A stretch of 5,579 nt of DNA from Gammaproteobacteria bacterium (GTDB lineage: Bacteria; Pseudomonadota; Gammaproteobacteria; BMS3Bbin11), in assembly GCA_030617565.1 (NCBI GenBank), contig JAUWVE010000102.1, forward strand, positions 1-5,579, written 5' to 3'. Made by a program: the position numbers and the translations under genes. Shown here one piece after another: positions 1-5,579 of the stretch (its first letter is position 1; the number at the start of each line of letters is the position of its first letter). The notes under the pieces were generated by a model, which had not been told where the DNA came from, did no database searches, and was given only the letters and a program-made list of their open reading frames with translations.

Positions 1-71
1 ACCCGGCAGACTGGGGTGAAGACAGCGGCTGGATGCGCCTGTTCAGGAATGCCCGGGTATGGCTGGACTGA
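1..71 (+). CDS. C-terminal end of an unidentified upstream gene (partial)
   Basis: The third forward frame is open from the left edge to a TGA at 69-71, giving 22 residues that end in GWMRLFRNARVWLD. The mix of charged and aromatic residues looks like a genuine protein end. The other two forward frames are less convincing: one stops at 16-18, and the other runs on as antisense of the next gene with unprotein-like composition. I do not recognise the family from so short a tail, and no function is offered. The gene would converge on the DUF336 gene at 166-663, with 94 bases between the two stop codons. The evidence is only residue composition and a sensible stop position, so this is a moderate call. 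Confidence 0.5.
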   Translation, partial: PADWGEDSGWMRLFRNARVWLD

Positions 72-98
72 GTCCCGGTTTACATTAAACCCGGGCAT
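49..98. repeat. 10-bp perfect inverted repeat spanning the upstream gene's stop codon
   Basis: ATGCCCGGGT at 49-58 is the exact reverse complement of ACCCGGGCAT at 89-98, with 30 bases between. Each arm contains the self-complementary hexamer CCCGGG. The stop codon of the upstream gene (69-71) lies in the loop. No T-run follows on either strand, so this is not a textbook Rho-independent terminator. The right arm is shared with a tighter hairpin at 74-95, so the two pairings exclude each other. Confidence 0.6.
74..95. terminator. Compact hairpin between converging genes, possible terminator without a U-tract
   Basis: CCC-GGTTTA at 74-82 pairs with TAAACC-c-GGG at 86-95. This gives a 9-bp stem with one bulged C (92) and a 3-base loop (83-85). 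It sits three bases after the stop of the plus-strand gene and about 70 bases past the stop of the minus-strand gene, where a two-way terminator would be expected. No run of T follows on either strand, so termination might depend on Rho, or the hairpin may only protect the RNA 3' end. Structure is seen; function is inferred. Confidence 0.35.
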
Positions 99-165
99 CC
101 GCCTGCAAGTTGCTCTTAAATATGTTGGCCTGAGTCTTTGGCCTTTAGTCTCGAATCTGTACCGT

Positions 166-663
166 CTATTCAGCAAACTCCAGCCGTTCCATCATCTTTT
201 CCAGTGCCTTTGCCGCACAGGCTTCATCCTTTTCGCCACCCGGCGCTCCGCTGACACCGATTGCCCCAATACGGCTGCCACCGGCATTTATAGGAAGGCC
301 GCCCTGCATTATGATGATGCCGTTGATGTGATTGAGTTCAGGTCGTATATCACCGTGGCTGTCACGAAACTTGCCTGAAGGTATGCCGGCCAGGACGACA
401 GCATTTGCCTTTTCCTCGGCAATCTGCAGCGTGAAACGTGATGCGATATCATCACGCAGTGCTGCGCGAAGGATGCCGAAACGATCAACAACAACGGCGC
501 TGATGTGGTAACCGTCTTTTCGACAGACTATGATAGCTTCAGTCGCCAGATCACGCGCCAGTTCCATACCAATGTTGCGCTGTGTGATGACGTCAGTGGC
601 AAGGGCCAGCGGTGCGAGTAAAGTTGAAATAATTAATACGGCAGGGCTAAGTAAATTTTTCAT
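166..663 (-). CDS. Exported GlcG/HbpS-family (DUF336) protein, putative heme-binding
   Basis: This is a 165-residue precursor. Residues 1-22 form a Sec signal peptide: MKN, a hydrophobic stretch, then a likely signal peptidase site after Ala-Leu-Ala (20-22). The mature part, about 143 residues, is a single GlcG/HbpS domain. Visible family motifs are VVVDRFG (57-63), GGLPI (121-125) and the glycine-rich IGAIGVSGAPGGEKDEA (132-148) near the end. Two cysteines (47 and 149) could pair in the periplasm. HbpS of Streptomyces binds heme outside the cell and senses oxidative stress. GlcG proteins lie near glycolate genes but have no proven enzyme role, so the ligand here is uncertain. An AGGA (minus strand, 673-676) nine bases before the ATG supports the start. 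The gene is divergent from the MoxR operon and may share control with it. Family call is firm, function is not. Confidence 0.88.
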   Translation of the reverse strand: MKNLLSPAVLIISTLLAPLALATDVITQRNIGMELARDLATEAIIVCRKDGYHISAVVVDRFGILRAALRDDIASRFTLQIAEEKANAVVLAGIPSGKFRDSHGDIRPELNHINGIIIMQGGLPINAGGSRIGAIGVSGAPGGEKDEACAAKALEKMMERLEFAE

Positions 664-727
664 TCTGAGTAATCCTGATATGCAGAGGTTTCAAGGATGA
701 TATTCCTGTCTGATAAATAAATACAAG

Positions 728-756
728 CAAGCTGTTCTTTTGTTTCAAATAGCTTG
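728..756. repeat. Dyad CAAGCT-N17-AGCTTG, possible operator between the divergent genes
   Basis: CAAGCT (728-733) and AGCTTG (751-756) are perfect inverted copies. Counting a G-U pair, the RNA stem could extend to nine pairs (728-736 with 748-756) around an 11-base loop. The dyad covers both candidate -35 elements, TTGAAA of the minus-strand gene (743-748) and part of TTGAAT of moxR (754-759). A protein bound here could therefore affect both genes. A six-base dyad can arise by chance, so the operator role is only inferred. Confidence 0.35.
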
Positions 757-790
757 AATCCTTCAATAGAAGACCGTAAATAGTAATGAC

Positions 791-808
791 CGGAATAGCT
801 GAATTCCG
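791..808. repeat. Perfect dyad CGGAAT-N6-ATTCCG upstream of moxR
   Basis: CGGAAT (791-796) and ATTCCG (803-808) are perfect inverted repeats separated by six bases, 18 bp in all, starting 76 bases before the moxR ATG. Size and symmetry fit the site of a dimeric helix-turn-helix regulator. It lies just after the candidate moxR -10 at 777-782, where a bound protein would block early transcription. It is flanked by ATGACC (786-791) and GGTCAT (829-834), a wider inverted pair. The regulator is unknown. Confidence 0.35.
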
Positions 809-866
809 TAACAAAAGAAGACTATTAAGGTCATAATGTGTATTTCAGAAACAGGAGCGAGTATTA

Positions 867-1889
867 ATGGATTCACAACTGGCATCGCAGGAAAATGCTG
901 CAGCAGCCTCGACAGGTTCGGCAACAGTATACATGTCGTTTAATCGCCTGCGTACGCAGCTGCAGGAAAAAATTATCGGACAGGAGTCACTGGTTGACAG
1001 CCTGCTGATAGCCTTGCTGGCAGATGGTCATTTACTGGTTGAAGGCGCACCGGGTCTGGCCAAGACAACAGCTATTAAAGAACTGGCATCACGCATAGAA
1101 GGTGATTTTCACAGACTGCAGTTTACCCCGGATCTGCTGCCCGGTGACCTGACCGGAACCGAGATCTATCGACCGCAGACCGGCGAGTTCAACTTTCAGC
1201 GTGGACCGATTTTCCACAATTTATTACTGGCCGATGAAATCAACCGTGCGCCTGCCAAAGTGCAGTCCGCGCTGCTTGAGGCGATGGGTGAACATCAGGT
1301 TACTGTCGGCCAGACTACTTATAAGCTGGAGCGGCCATTTCTGGTAATGGCGACACAGAATCCGATTGAACAGGAAGGGACCTACCCATTACCTGAAGCT
1401 CAGCTTGACCGCTTTCTGATGCATATCAGTATTGATTATCCGGCTGTTGGTACAGAAAAACAGATTCTTGCCCTGGCGAAAGAGCAGGCCAGGATTGAGA
1501 CTGCAAACCTGCCTGCAGTGGATGTAATTCTAAGCAAAGACCAGATCCGGCAGGCACAGAATGAAGTACTCGATTTGCATATGGCGGAAGCCGTTGAGGA
1601 TTATTTGGTACAGCTGGTGATGGCCAGTCGGAAACCGAAACCCTATGGTGAGGATCTTGTGCGCTGGGTGAATTATGGTGCCAGTCCACGTGGAACTATT
1701 GCTCTGGATCGCTGTGCGCGGTCGCATGCATGGCTGCAGCAGCGTGATTATGTTTCGCCTGAAGATGTACAGGCGGTCGTTCATAATGTATTGCGACATC
1801 GTGTACTGCTTTCTTTTGAGGCTGAGGCAGAAGGTGTTTCACCTGATGATTTTATTACTGAACTGGTGAGGCGGGTGCCGGTTTCCTGA
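867..1889 (+). CDS. moxR: MoxR-type AAA+ ATPase
   Basis: This 340-residue protein has the full MoxR layout (AAA_3 core plus C-terminal lid). Walker A is GAPGLAKT (60-67), with the Ala before Lys usual in MoxR. Walker B is LLLADE (119-124). Sensor 1 is Asn165 in ATQNP. PLPEAQLDRF (174-183) carries the likely arginine finger Arg182, and GASPRG (271-276) holds sensor-2 Arg275. All catalytic residues are present, so it should be an active ATPase, probably a hexameric cytoplasmic ring. MoxR proteins act as chaperones that help mature or insert cofactors into client proteins, working with VWA proteins encoded beside them, as here. The start is supported by AGGAG (853-857), nine bases upstream. Residues 7-20 are rich in Ala, Ser and Thr and probably disordered. 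It is the first gene of the operon, and its TGA shares one base with the next ATG. The client is unknown. Confidence 0.96.
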   Translation: MDSQLASQENAAAASTGSATVYMSFNRLRTQLQEKIIGQESLVDSLLIALLADGHLLVEGAPGLAKTTAIKELASRIEGDFHRLQFTPDLLPGDLTGTEIYRPQTGEFNFQRGPIFHNLLLADEINRAPAKVQSALLEAMGEHQVTVGQTTYKLERPFLVMATQNPIEQEGTYPLPEAQLDRFLMHISIDYPAVGTEKQILALAKEQARIETANLPAVDVILSKDQIRQAQNEVLDLHMAEAVEDYLVQLVMASRKPKPYGEDLVRWVNYGASPRGTIALDRCARSHAWLQQRDYVSPEDVQAVVHNVLRHRVLLSFEAEAEGVSPDDFITELVRRVPVS

Positions 1890-2926
1890 TGTTGCAGGGG
1901 ATTTGGAAAATGCTGGGGCTTGGCGATAAGCCGCTTACGGATACAAAGCGCAAGGATCCGGCAACACTATCCGGTGTGACGGTGAGTATTGGTGAACTGA
2001 TTGCACTGAAAGCGGCTGTACGCGGCATCAGCCTGACTTCGGCACGGGTAAAAAACAGTTCAATCACCGGAGCACATGCCTCACGTTTTCGTGGTCGAGG
2101 TATGGATTACCAGGAGTCCCGTGCCTATCAGCCCGGCGATGATGTCCGCAGCATGGACTGGCGGGTAACAGCCCGTGCTGGTCACCCCTATGTGAAGATG
2201 TATGAGGAAGAACGTGAACGTCCGGTAATGCTGCTGATTGACCTCAATCCCGGCATGTTCTTTGCTACCAGGGGAGCCTTCAAGTCGGTACAGGCGGCAC
2301 GTCTGGCGGCACTGATAGCATGGGCCGGGGTGGCAAATGGTGACCGTATCGGGGCGTTAGTATTTAATGGCAGGCATCAGGAGCTTCCTCCAGCTGGCGG
2401 AGCAAAGGGTGCTTTGCGCTTATTTCGGCTGCTTATGACGGCGACGGATCCTGTGAAAGGTATGCAGTCGGCCCTGGAACATTTCGATAATGCCGACAAG
2501 CCCGGTCTTGATAGCGCGCTGAAGCGCTGCCGCCGGGTGGCAAAACCCGGTAGTCTGATTTTTATCCTCAGTGACTTTTATAATGTGAGCGAAGAAACCT
2601 CGGCCCAGTTGTTGAGGCTGCGACAGCATAACGATGTGGTTGCCATCCAGCTTATTGACCCGATAGAGGAATCCCCACCACCGGCGGGAGTTTATGGGGT
2701 TAGTGATGGTCAGCAGACCGCCGTTATTGATACCCGCAGCACTAAACAGCGCATGCGCTATGAACAATGGTGCAGCGACCATGGTTCGACGGTTGCTGAG
2801 GTAATGCGTAAACGGGCCATCCCTTTACTGCGTTTATCGACTGCTGAGGATGCGGCGATGGCTTTGCGCCGGTTTATGGTGAATCCAAACAGTAGTGCGA
2901 CTGTGTCAGGCAGGGCGGCGGCATGA
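1889..2926 (+). CDS. DUF58 protein, VWA-like partner of MoxR
   Basis: This 345-residue soluble protein lacks the N-terminal membrane segments found in some DUF58 members. The DUF58 signature is clear: SRFRGRGMDYQESRAYQPGD (65-84) running into DDVRSMDWRVTARAG (84-98) and EEERERPV (106-113). The VWA-like fold follows: LLIDLNPGM (115-123), GDRIGALVFNG (151-161) and IFILSDFYN (224-232). The metal site is incomplete, because the usual D-x-S-x-S reads D-L-N-P-G (118-122). Related proteobacterial DUF58 proteins also vary here, so it probably acts as an adaptor without metal. The role beside MoxR is inferred from context. ATG 1889 overlaps the moxR stop by one base, suggesting coupled translation. 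An in-frame ATG at 1910 (Met8) has a better ribosome site, AGGGGA at 1896-1901, and would lose only seven residues. Its stop overlaps the next start as ATGA. Confidence 0.93.
   Translation: MLQGIWKMLGLGDKPLTDTKRKDPATLSGVTVSIGELIALKAAVRGISLTSARVKNSSITGAHASRFRGRGMDYQESRAYQPGDDVRSMDWRVTARAGHPYVKMYEEERERPVMLLIDLNPGMFFATRGAFKSVQAARLAALIAWAGVANGDRIGALVFNGRHQELPPAGGAKGALRLFRLLMTATDPVKGMQSALEHFDNADKPGLDSALKRCRRVAKPGSLIFILSDFYNVSEETSAQLLRLRQHNDVVAIQLIDPIEESPPPAGVYGVSDGQQTAVIDTRSTKQRMRYEQWCSDHGSTVAEVMRKRAIPLLRLSTAEDAAMALRRFMVNPNSSATVSGRAAA
1896..1901 (+). promoter_or_regulatory. Shine-Dalgarno AGGGGA favouring an internal start for the DUF58 gene
   Basis: AGGGGA lies eight bases before the ATG at 1910, close to ideal spacing. 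The upstream ATG at 1889 has only a weak purine stretch (AGGCGGG, 1869-1875) 13 bases away and would depend on ribosomes finishing moxR. Either start, or both, may be used; the first seven residues carry no family motif. Confidence 0.45.
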
Positions 2927-3402
2927 ATCCAGCTGAACAAGCTCTGCAGCTGAGGGACGTTCATCTACCCGCAAGCCCTGAATTCTGGCCGCCGGCACCC
3001 GGCTGGTGGATAGTGGCGCTGTTTGCTGCCATGGTCCTGGTCTGGATAAGTATTCGTCTAGTCAGTTTCTGGCGCCGTAAAAGATCACAGCAGGAAATAT
3101 TCTCGCTACTGGATGATTTGGCGAAGACTGAAACTGATGACCGAACCCCGGAGTTTCTGGCATCGGTCTCAATGCTGCTGCGCAGGGTGGCTTTGCTGAA
3201 ATTTCCGCGCAATGAGGTAGCAGCATTGACGGGGAAAGACTGGTTGTCTTTTCTCGACACACATGGTGGTGAAGGGCAGTTTGCCAATGGTGTAGGCAGG
3301 GTGCTGGAAGCAGGGCCCTATTTGCGTACGAGTAAAGTTGATCAGCAAGGTCTGCTGTTACTGGCGAAGAAATGGATAAGACGCAATACAGGAAAAATAT
3401 AG
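2923..3402 (+). CDS. DUF4381 inner-membrane protein
   Basis: This 159-residue protein shows the DUF4381 hallmarks. LRDVHLP (10-16) and WPPAPGWW (22-29) come before one membrane segment (about 28-44), then a basic patch, RRKR (51-54). The positive-inside rule puts the short N-terminus in the periplasm and the roughly 110-residue C-terminal domain in the cytoplasm. That domain includes EFLASVSMLLRRVAL (helical) and ALTGKDWLSFLD, both typical of the family. The biochemical role is unknown. Members sit between the DUF58 and VWA genes of MoxR clusters, so a link between the cytoplasmic MoxR-DUF58 pair and the membrane VWA proteins is plausible but inferred. The start overlaps the DUF58 stop by four bases (ATGA) and has AGGG (2912-2915) seven bases upstream. 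The length is normal for the family. Confidence 0.9.
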   Translation: MNPAEQALQLRDVHLPASPEFWPPAPGWWIVALFAAMVLVWISIRLVSFWRRKRSQQEIFSLLDDLAKTETDDRTPEFLASVSMLLRRVALLKFPRNEVAALTGKDWLSFLDTHGGEGQFANGVGRVLEAGPYLRTSKVDQQGLLLLAKKWIRRNTGKI

Positions 3403-3412
3403 GTAAATATTG
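3401..3412 (+). promoter_or_regulatory. Ribosome site and alternative TTG start of batA
   Basis: AGGT (3401-3404), overlapping the TAG stop of the DUF4381 gene, is five bases before an in-frame TTG (3410-3412). The ATG nine bases further on (3419-3421) has no good purine run at normal spacing. Ribosome-site evidence thus favours TTG, while start-codon preference and family N-termini favour ATG. The difference is three residues (Met-Thr-Ala). Confidence 0.4.
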
Positions 3413-3418
3413 ACAGCA

Positions 3419-4432
3419 ATGGATATTCATTTTCTTCTACCGTGGATTTTTCTGATACTGCCTTTGCCGGTATTGGGCATGTTGTTGCTGCCGAGGGCGG
3501 ATGCGGCGCAGATTTCTACCATCCGGGTACCGTTTTATGCCGCCATGCACTCACAGCTGCTGCATGAAACTAGTAGGACGCCCCGTATCCGGCTTTTTGC
3601 TGCCGTTGTCATTTGGCTGCTACTGGTAGTTTCTGCCGCCCGGCCACAGTCTGTTGGTGAAGCGATTCAACTGCCGGTACAGGGCAGGAACCTGATGCTT
3701 GCCGTCGACCTTTCCGGCAGCATGGAGGCCGATGATATGGTGATTGGAAACCGGCAGGTATCACGCCTGGCAGCGGTCAAGGCCGTTGCCGGGGAGTTTA
3801 TTGACAGGCGCGTTGGTGATCGTCTCGGCTTGATTCTGTTTGGTGACAGGGCTTACCTGCAGGCCCCGTTGACGCTGGACAGAAAGACTGTAAAAACGCT
3901 ATTGCAGGAGTCTGTGATAGGCCTGGCAGGGAAGAAAACGGCCATAGGTGATGCCATCGGCCTGGCTGTCAAACGTCTGCGCAATGAGCCGGAACAAAAC
4001 CGCGTCCTGATACTGTTAACGGACGGCAGTAATACGGCAGGCAGCATCGAACCATTGAAGGCCGCCGATCTTGCAGCGCAGGAAAAGATAAGGATTTATA
4101 CCATAGGCGTGGGTGCCGACAGCCGCATGGTACGGGGCCTGTTCGGCAGCCAACGAACGGTCAATTCTGACATCGATGAAGAGACCTTGCAGGCCATATC
4201 CGATAAGACAGGGGGGCGATATTACCGAGCCAGGGATATCGAATCGCTGCTGCAAATTTACAGTCTGCTGGATGAAATGGAGCCGGTAGCGGATGATGTG
4301 GAAGTCTACCGGCCGGTCAACGAACTCTATTTCTGGCCATTATCGATAGCAATGTTTCTATCCTTATTGCTGGCGTTGGCGAGGCTGCCTATTTTCAATT
4401 CCCTGATACACAGCAGGGTGAAACATGCCTGA
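3419..4432 (+). CDS. batA: BatA-like VWA-domain inner-membrane protein
   Basis: From ATG 3419 this is 337 residues (340 from an alternative TTG at 3410). The order is membrane segment 1 (about 5-24), a basic loop, segment 2 (about 59-74), a VWA domain (about 91-275) and segment 3 (about 303-321). The VWA metal site looks complete: D-L-S-G-S (97-101), Thr174 in GKKTAIGDA and Asp202 in LLTDGSNTAG. The tail carries the family motifs DIDEETL, DKTGGRYYRA and YRPVNELYFWPL. Arginines between segments 1 and 2 suggest that loop is cytoplasmic, placing the VWA domain in the periplasm. BatA was named from the Bacteroides aerotolerance operon; here the name marks family and position, not proven function. 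It follows the DUF4381 gene after a short gap and overlaps batB by eight bases. The closest alternative is a generic VWA protein of a MoxR cluster. Confidence 0.93.
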   Translation: MDIHFLLPWIFLILPLPVLGMLLLPRADAAQISTIRVPFYAAMHSQLLHETSRTPRIRLFAAVVIWLLLVVSAARPQSVGEAIQLPVQGRNLMLAVDLSGSMEADDMVIGNRQVSRLAAVKAVAGEFIDRRVGDRLGLILFGDRAYLQAPLTLDRKTVKTLLQESVIGLAGKKTAIGDAIGLAVKRLRNEPEQNRVLILLTDGSNTAGSIEPLKAADLAAQEKIRIYTIGVGADSRMVRGLFGSQRTVNSDIDEETLQAISDKTGGRYYRARDIESLLQIYSLLDEMEPVADDVEVYRPVNELYFWPLSIAMFLSLLLALARLPIFNSLIHSRVKHA

Positions 4433-5579
4433 GAATTTTCATTTTCTACAGCCGCAGTGGTTTTATTTACTATTGCCCTTAGCTGCAGTTCTATGGCTGC
4501 TGTTGAGACAACGCTCTGGTACGAATGACTCATGGCAGAAGATCATTGATAAGAACCTGTTGGCCTGGCTGCGGATATCGAGAGCTGGCAGCAGTAATCG
4601 TCTACCTTTGTGGTTGCTGTCTGCAGGCTGGAGTGTGGCAGTCGTTGCACTGGCTAACCCGGTATGGGAGAAACTACCGCAACCCGTATTTCAGACTGAT
4701 CAGGCGCGTGTCATTGTGCTGGATCTATCTCGCTCCATGAACAGTAGCGACCTCAAGCCTTCCCGTATTGAGCGTGCGCGATTTAAAGTTTCCGATATAC
4801 TGAAACAGCAACAGGAAGGCGTTATTGGACTTGTGGTGTTTGCCGGCGATGCCTTTGTTGTGTCACCGCTGACACGCGATGCTGACACCATTAGCGCCAT
4901 GTTGCCGGCGCTGAAGCCTGGCATTATGCCGGTACAGGGCAGTCGAGCGGACCTGGGTTTGCTGAAAGCAGCAGAACTGCTGCAGCAGGCAGGGCGGTTA
5001 CGGGGGGAAATACTGCTGCTGGCCGACTCCTATACGGATCAGCGAACTATCGAGGCAGCAGAGAAACTTCGAAAACAGGAGATGATTACCTCAGTACTGG
5101 GAATGGGGACACAGCAGGGTGCGCCATTACCGACCGGACAGGGTGGTTTTTTTACCAATAATGATGGGGATGTGATTACGACCCGACTTGATATGCCTGC
5201 AATGAAAAAGCTTGCCAGGGCAGGCGGCGGTCACTATGCCAGCCTTTCTGCCAATGACGCGGATATCACCAGGCTAATGGAAACGCGCGTCAAAGGTTCA
5301 CGAAGTCGTGCAGAAAATGACACTTTCGAGACTGCCCGCTGGAAAGAGACCGGACCCTGGCTGGTTATCCTGCTATTGCCTCTGGCGGCACTGGCTTTCC
5401 GGCGTGGTTGGTTGCTGAGTGTTAGCCTGCTCGTTTTGACTGCAATACCAAATGAACCGGCAATGGCCTTCAGTATGACGGACCTGTGGCAGCGCCAGGA
5501 TCAGCAGGCGCATAAAGCCCTGCTGGCAGGTGAGGTGGAACGGGCATCAGAACTGGCTAAAGATCCTTTGCGCAAAGGT
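4425..5579 (+). CDS. batB: BatB-like VWA-TPR inner-membrane protein (3' end beyond window)
   Basis: An open frame begins at ATG 4425 and runs 385 codons to the edge with no stop, so the C-terminus is missing. The start overlaps batA by eight bases and has AGGGTG (4415-4420) just upstream. Membrane segments lie near 9-27 and 61-77. A VWA domain follows (about 93-290) with D-L-S-R-S (100-104), GLVVFAGDAFVVSPLT (135-150) and MPVQGS (168-173). Two more segments are at 310-325 and 329-341. The usual T-D-G near the third metal ligand reads A-D-S (200-202), keeping the Asp. After segment 4, DLWQRQDQQAHKALLAGEVE (353-372) matches the first TPR helix of BatB/BatC fusions, and more repeats are expected beyond the edge. 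The basic loop 28-59 and FRRG (325-328) suggest both VWA and TPR parts face the periplasm. It is expected to partner BatA. Partners and function are inferred from family and context. Confidence 0.92.
   Translation, partial: MPENFHFLQPQWFYLLLPLAAVLWLLLRQRSGTNDSWQKIIDKNLLAWLRISRAGSSNRLPLWLLSAGWSVAVVALANPVWEKLPQPVFQTDQARVIVLDLSRSMNSSDLKPSRIERARFKVSDILKQQQEGVIGLVVFAGDAFVVSPLTRDADTISAMLPALKPGIMPVQGSRADLGLLKAAELLQQAGRLRGEILLLADSYTDQRTIEAAEKLRKQEMITSVLGMGTQQGAPLPTGQGGFFTNNDGDVITTRLDMPAMKKLARAGGGHYASLSANDADITRLMETRVKGSRSRAENDTFETARWKETGPWLVILLLPLAALAFRRGWLLSVSLLVLTAIPNEPAMAFSMTDLWQRQDQQAHKALLAGEVERASELAKDPLRKG

Larger units (their letters stand above)
664..866. promoter_or_regulatory. Divergent intergenic region with candidate promoters for the DUF336 gene and the moxR operon
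   Basis: This 203-base AT-rich gap separates two divergent genes, so it must hold the start signals of both. The best plus-strand candidate is TTGAAT (754-759) and TAAATA (777-782) with 17 bases between. CATAAT (832-837) is a good -10 match but lacks a convincing -35. On the minus strand, TTGAAA (748 down to 743) and TATTTA (723 down to 718) are 19 bases apart, a poor spacing. All matches are partial, so exact promoter positions are low confidence even though the region's role is likely. Two dyads (728-756 and 791-808) and a direct repeat GACCG (772-776, 788-792) could bind regulators. No ORF, tRNA or recognisable riboswitch was seen here. Confidence 0.5.

Noticed and set aside
127..143. GGCC-N9-GGCC as a terminator stem between the converging genes
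   Set aside because: Only four pairs made of a self-complementary tetramer with a nine-base loop; this is too weak to support.
16..378. Plus-strand open frame of 120 codons from a GTG
   Set aside because: Most of it is antisense to the well-supported DUF336 gene, its composition is unlike a protein family, and the start overlaps the end of another frame that looks genuine.
664..866. Riboswitch, small RNA or tRNA in the divergent gap
   Set aside because: No conserved core, cloverleaf or strong terminator-like stem was seen; only short dyads are present.
1426..1799. Minus-strand open frames inside moxR
   Set aside because: They are antisense to conserved AAA+ coding sequence and show no motif; they are shadows of moxR.
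2961..3430. Two overlapping minus-strand open frames across the DUF4381 gene, one with a signal-like hydrophobic start
   Set aside because: They lie opposite a gene with clear DUF4381 motifs and tight operon spacing; the hydrophobic start reflects the reverse complement of AT-rich junction sequence.
4525..4924. Open frames on both strands near the start of batB
   Set aside because: The full BatB frame from 4425 covers the region with VWA motifs and membrane segments; these are out-of-frame shadows.
867..5579. Novel defence or toxin system built on MoxR and VWA proteins
   Set aside because: MoxR-VWA pairs also occur in defence-like ternary systems, but gene order, DUF58 and DUF4381 motifs and the membrane-anchored BatA and BatB match the common housekeeping-type MoxR/Bat cluster, with no effector or mobile genes in view.

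Overview
The window reads as a chromosomal segment of a gammaproteobacterium. This is inferred from the gene order MoxR ATPase, DUF58, DUF4381, VWA, VWA-TPR, from protein motifs that resemble the Pseudomonas and sulfur-oxidiser versions of this cluster, and from moderate base composition. I cannot name a genus. Nothing suggests a plasmid, phage, insertion sequence, CRISPR array or recent transfer.

Layout: (1) Bases 1-71 hold the last 22 codons of an unidentified plus-strand gene. (2) Bases 72-165 are a short gap between converging genes with overlapping inverted repeats. (3) Bases 166-663, minus strand, encode a small exported GlcG/HbpS-type (DUF336) protein. (4) Bases 664-866 are an AT-rich gap between divergent genes, with candidate promoters facing both ways and two short dyads. 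(5) From 867 to the right edge runs a tight plus-strand operon: MoxR-type AAA+ ATPase (867-1889), DUF58 protein (1889-2926), DUF4381 membrane protein (2923-3402), VWA membrane protein BatA (about 3419-4432) and VWA-TPR membrane protein BatB (4425 to the edge, cut off). The last gene has no stop in the window and so is easily missed.

The operon genes overlap by 1, 4 and 8 bases, with one short gap before batA, so the products are probably made together by coupled translation. The likely arrangement is a cytoplasmic MoxR ATPase ring working with a soluble DUF58 adaptor. Three inner-membrane proteins sit alongside: DUF4381, with a cytoplasmic tail, and BatA and BatB, whose metal-binding VWA domains appear to face the periplasm. 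Related clusters have been linked to aerotolerance, envelope stress and maturation of periplasmic or metal-dependent enzymes, but the client here cannot be read from the sequence. A BatD-like gene would be expected just beyond the right edge.

The system is a known, poorly understood family and not a new one. The most useful second looks are the divergent control region, the altered VWA metal sites in the DUF58 protein and BatB, the batA start, and the inverted repeats around the end of the first gene.
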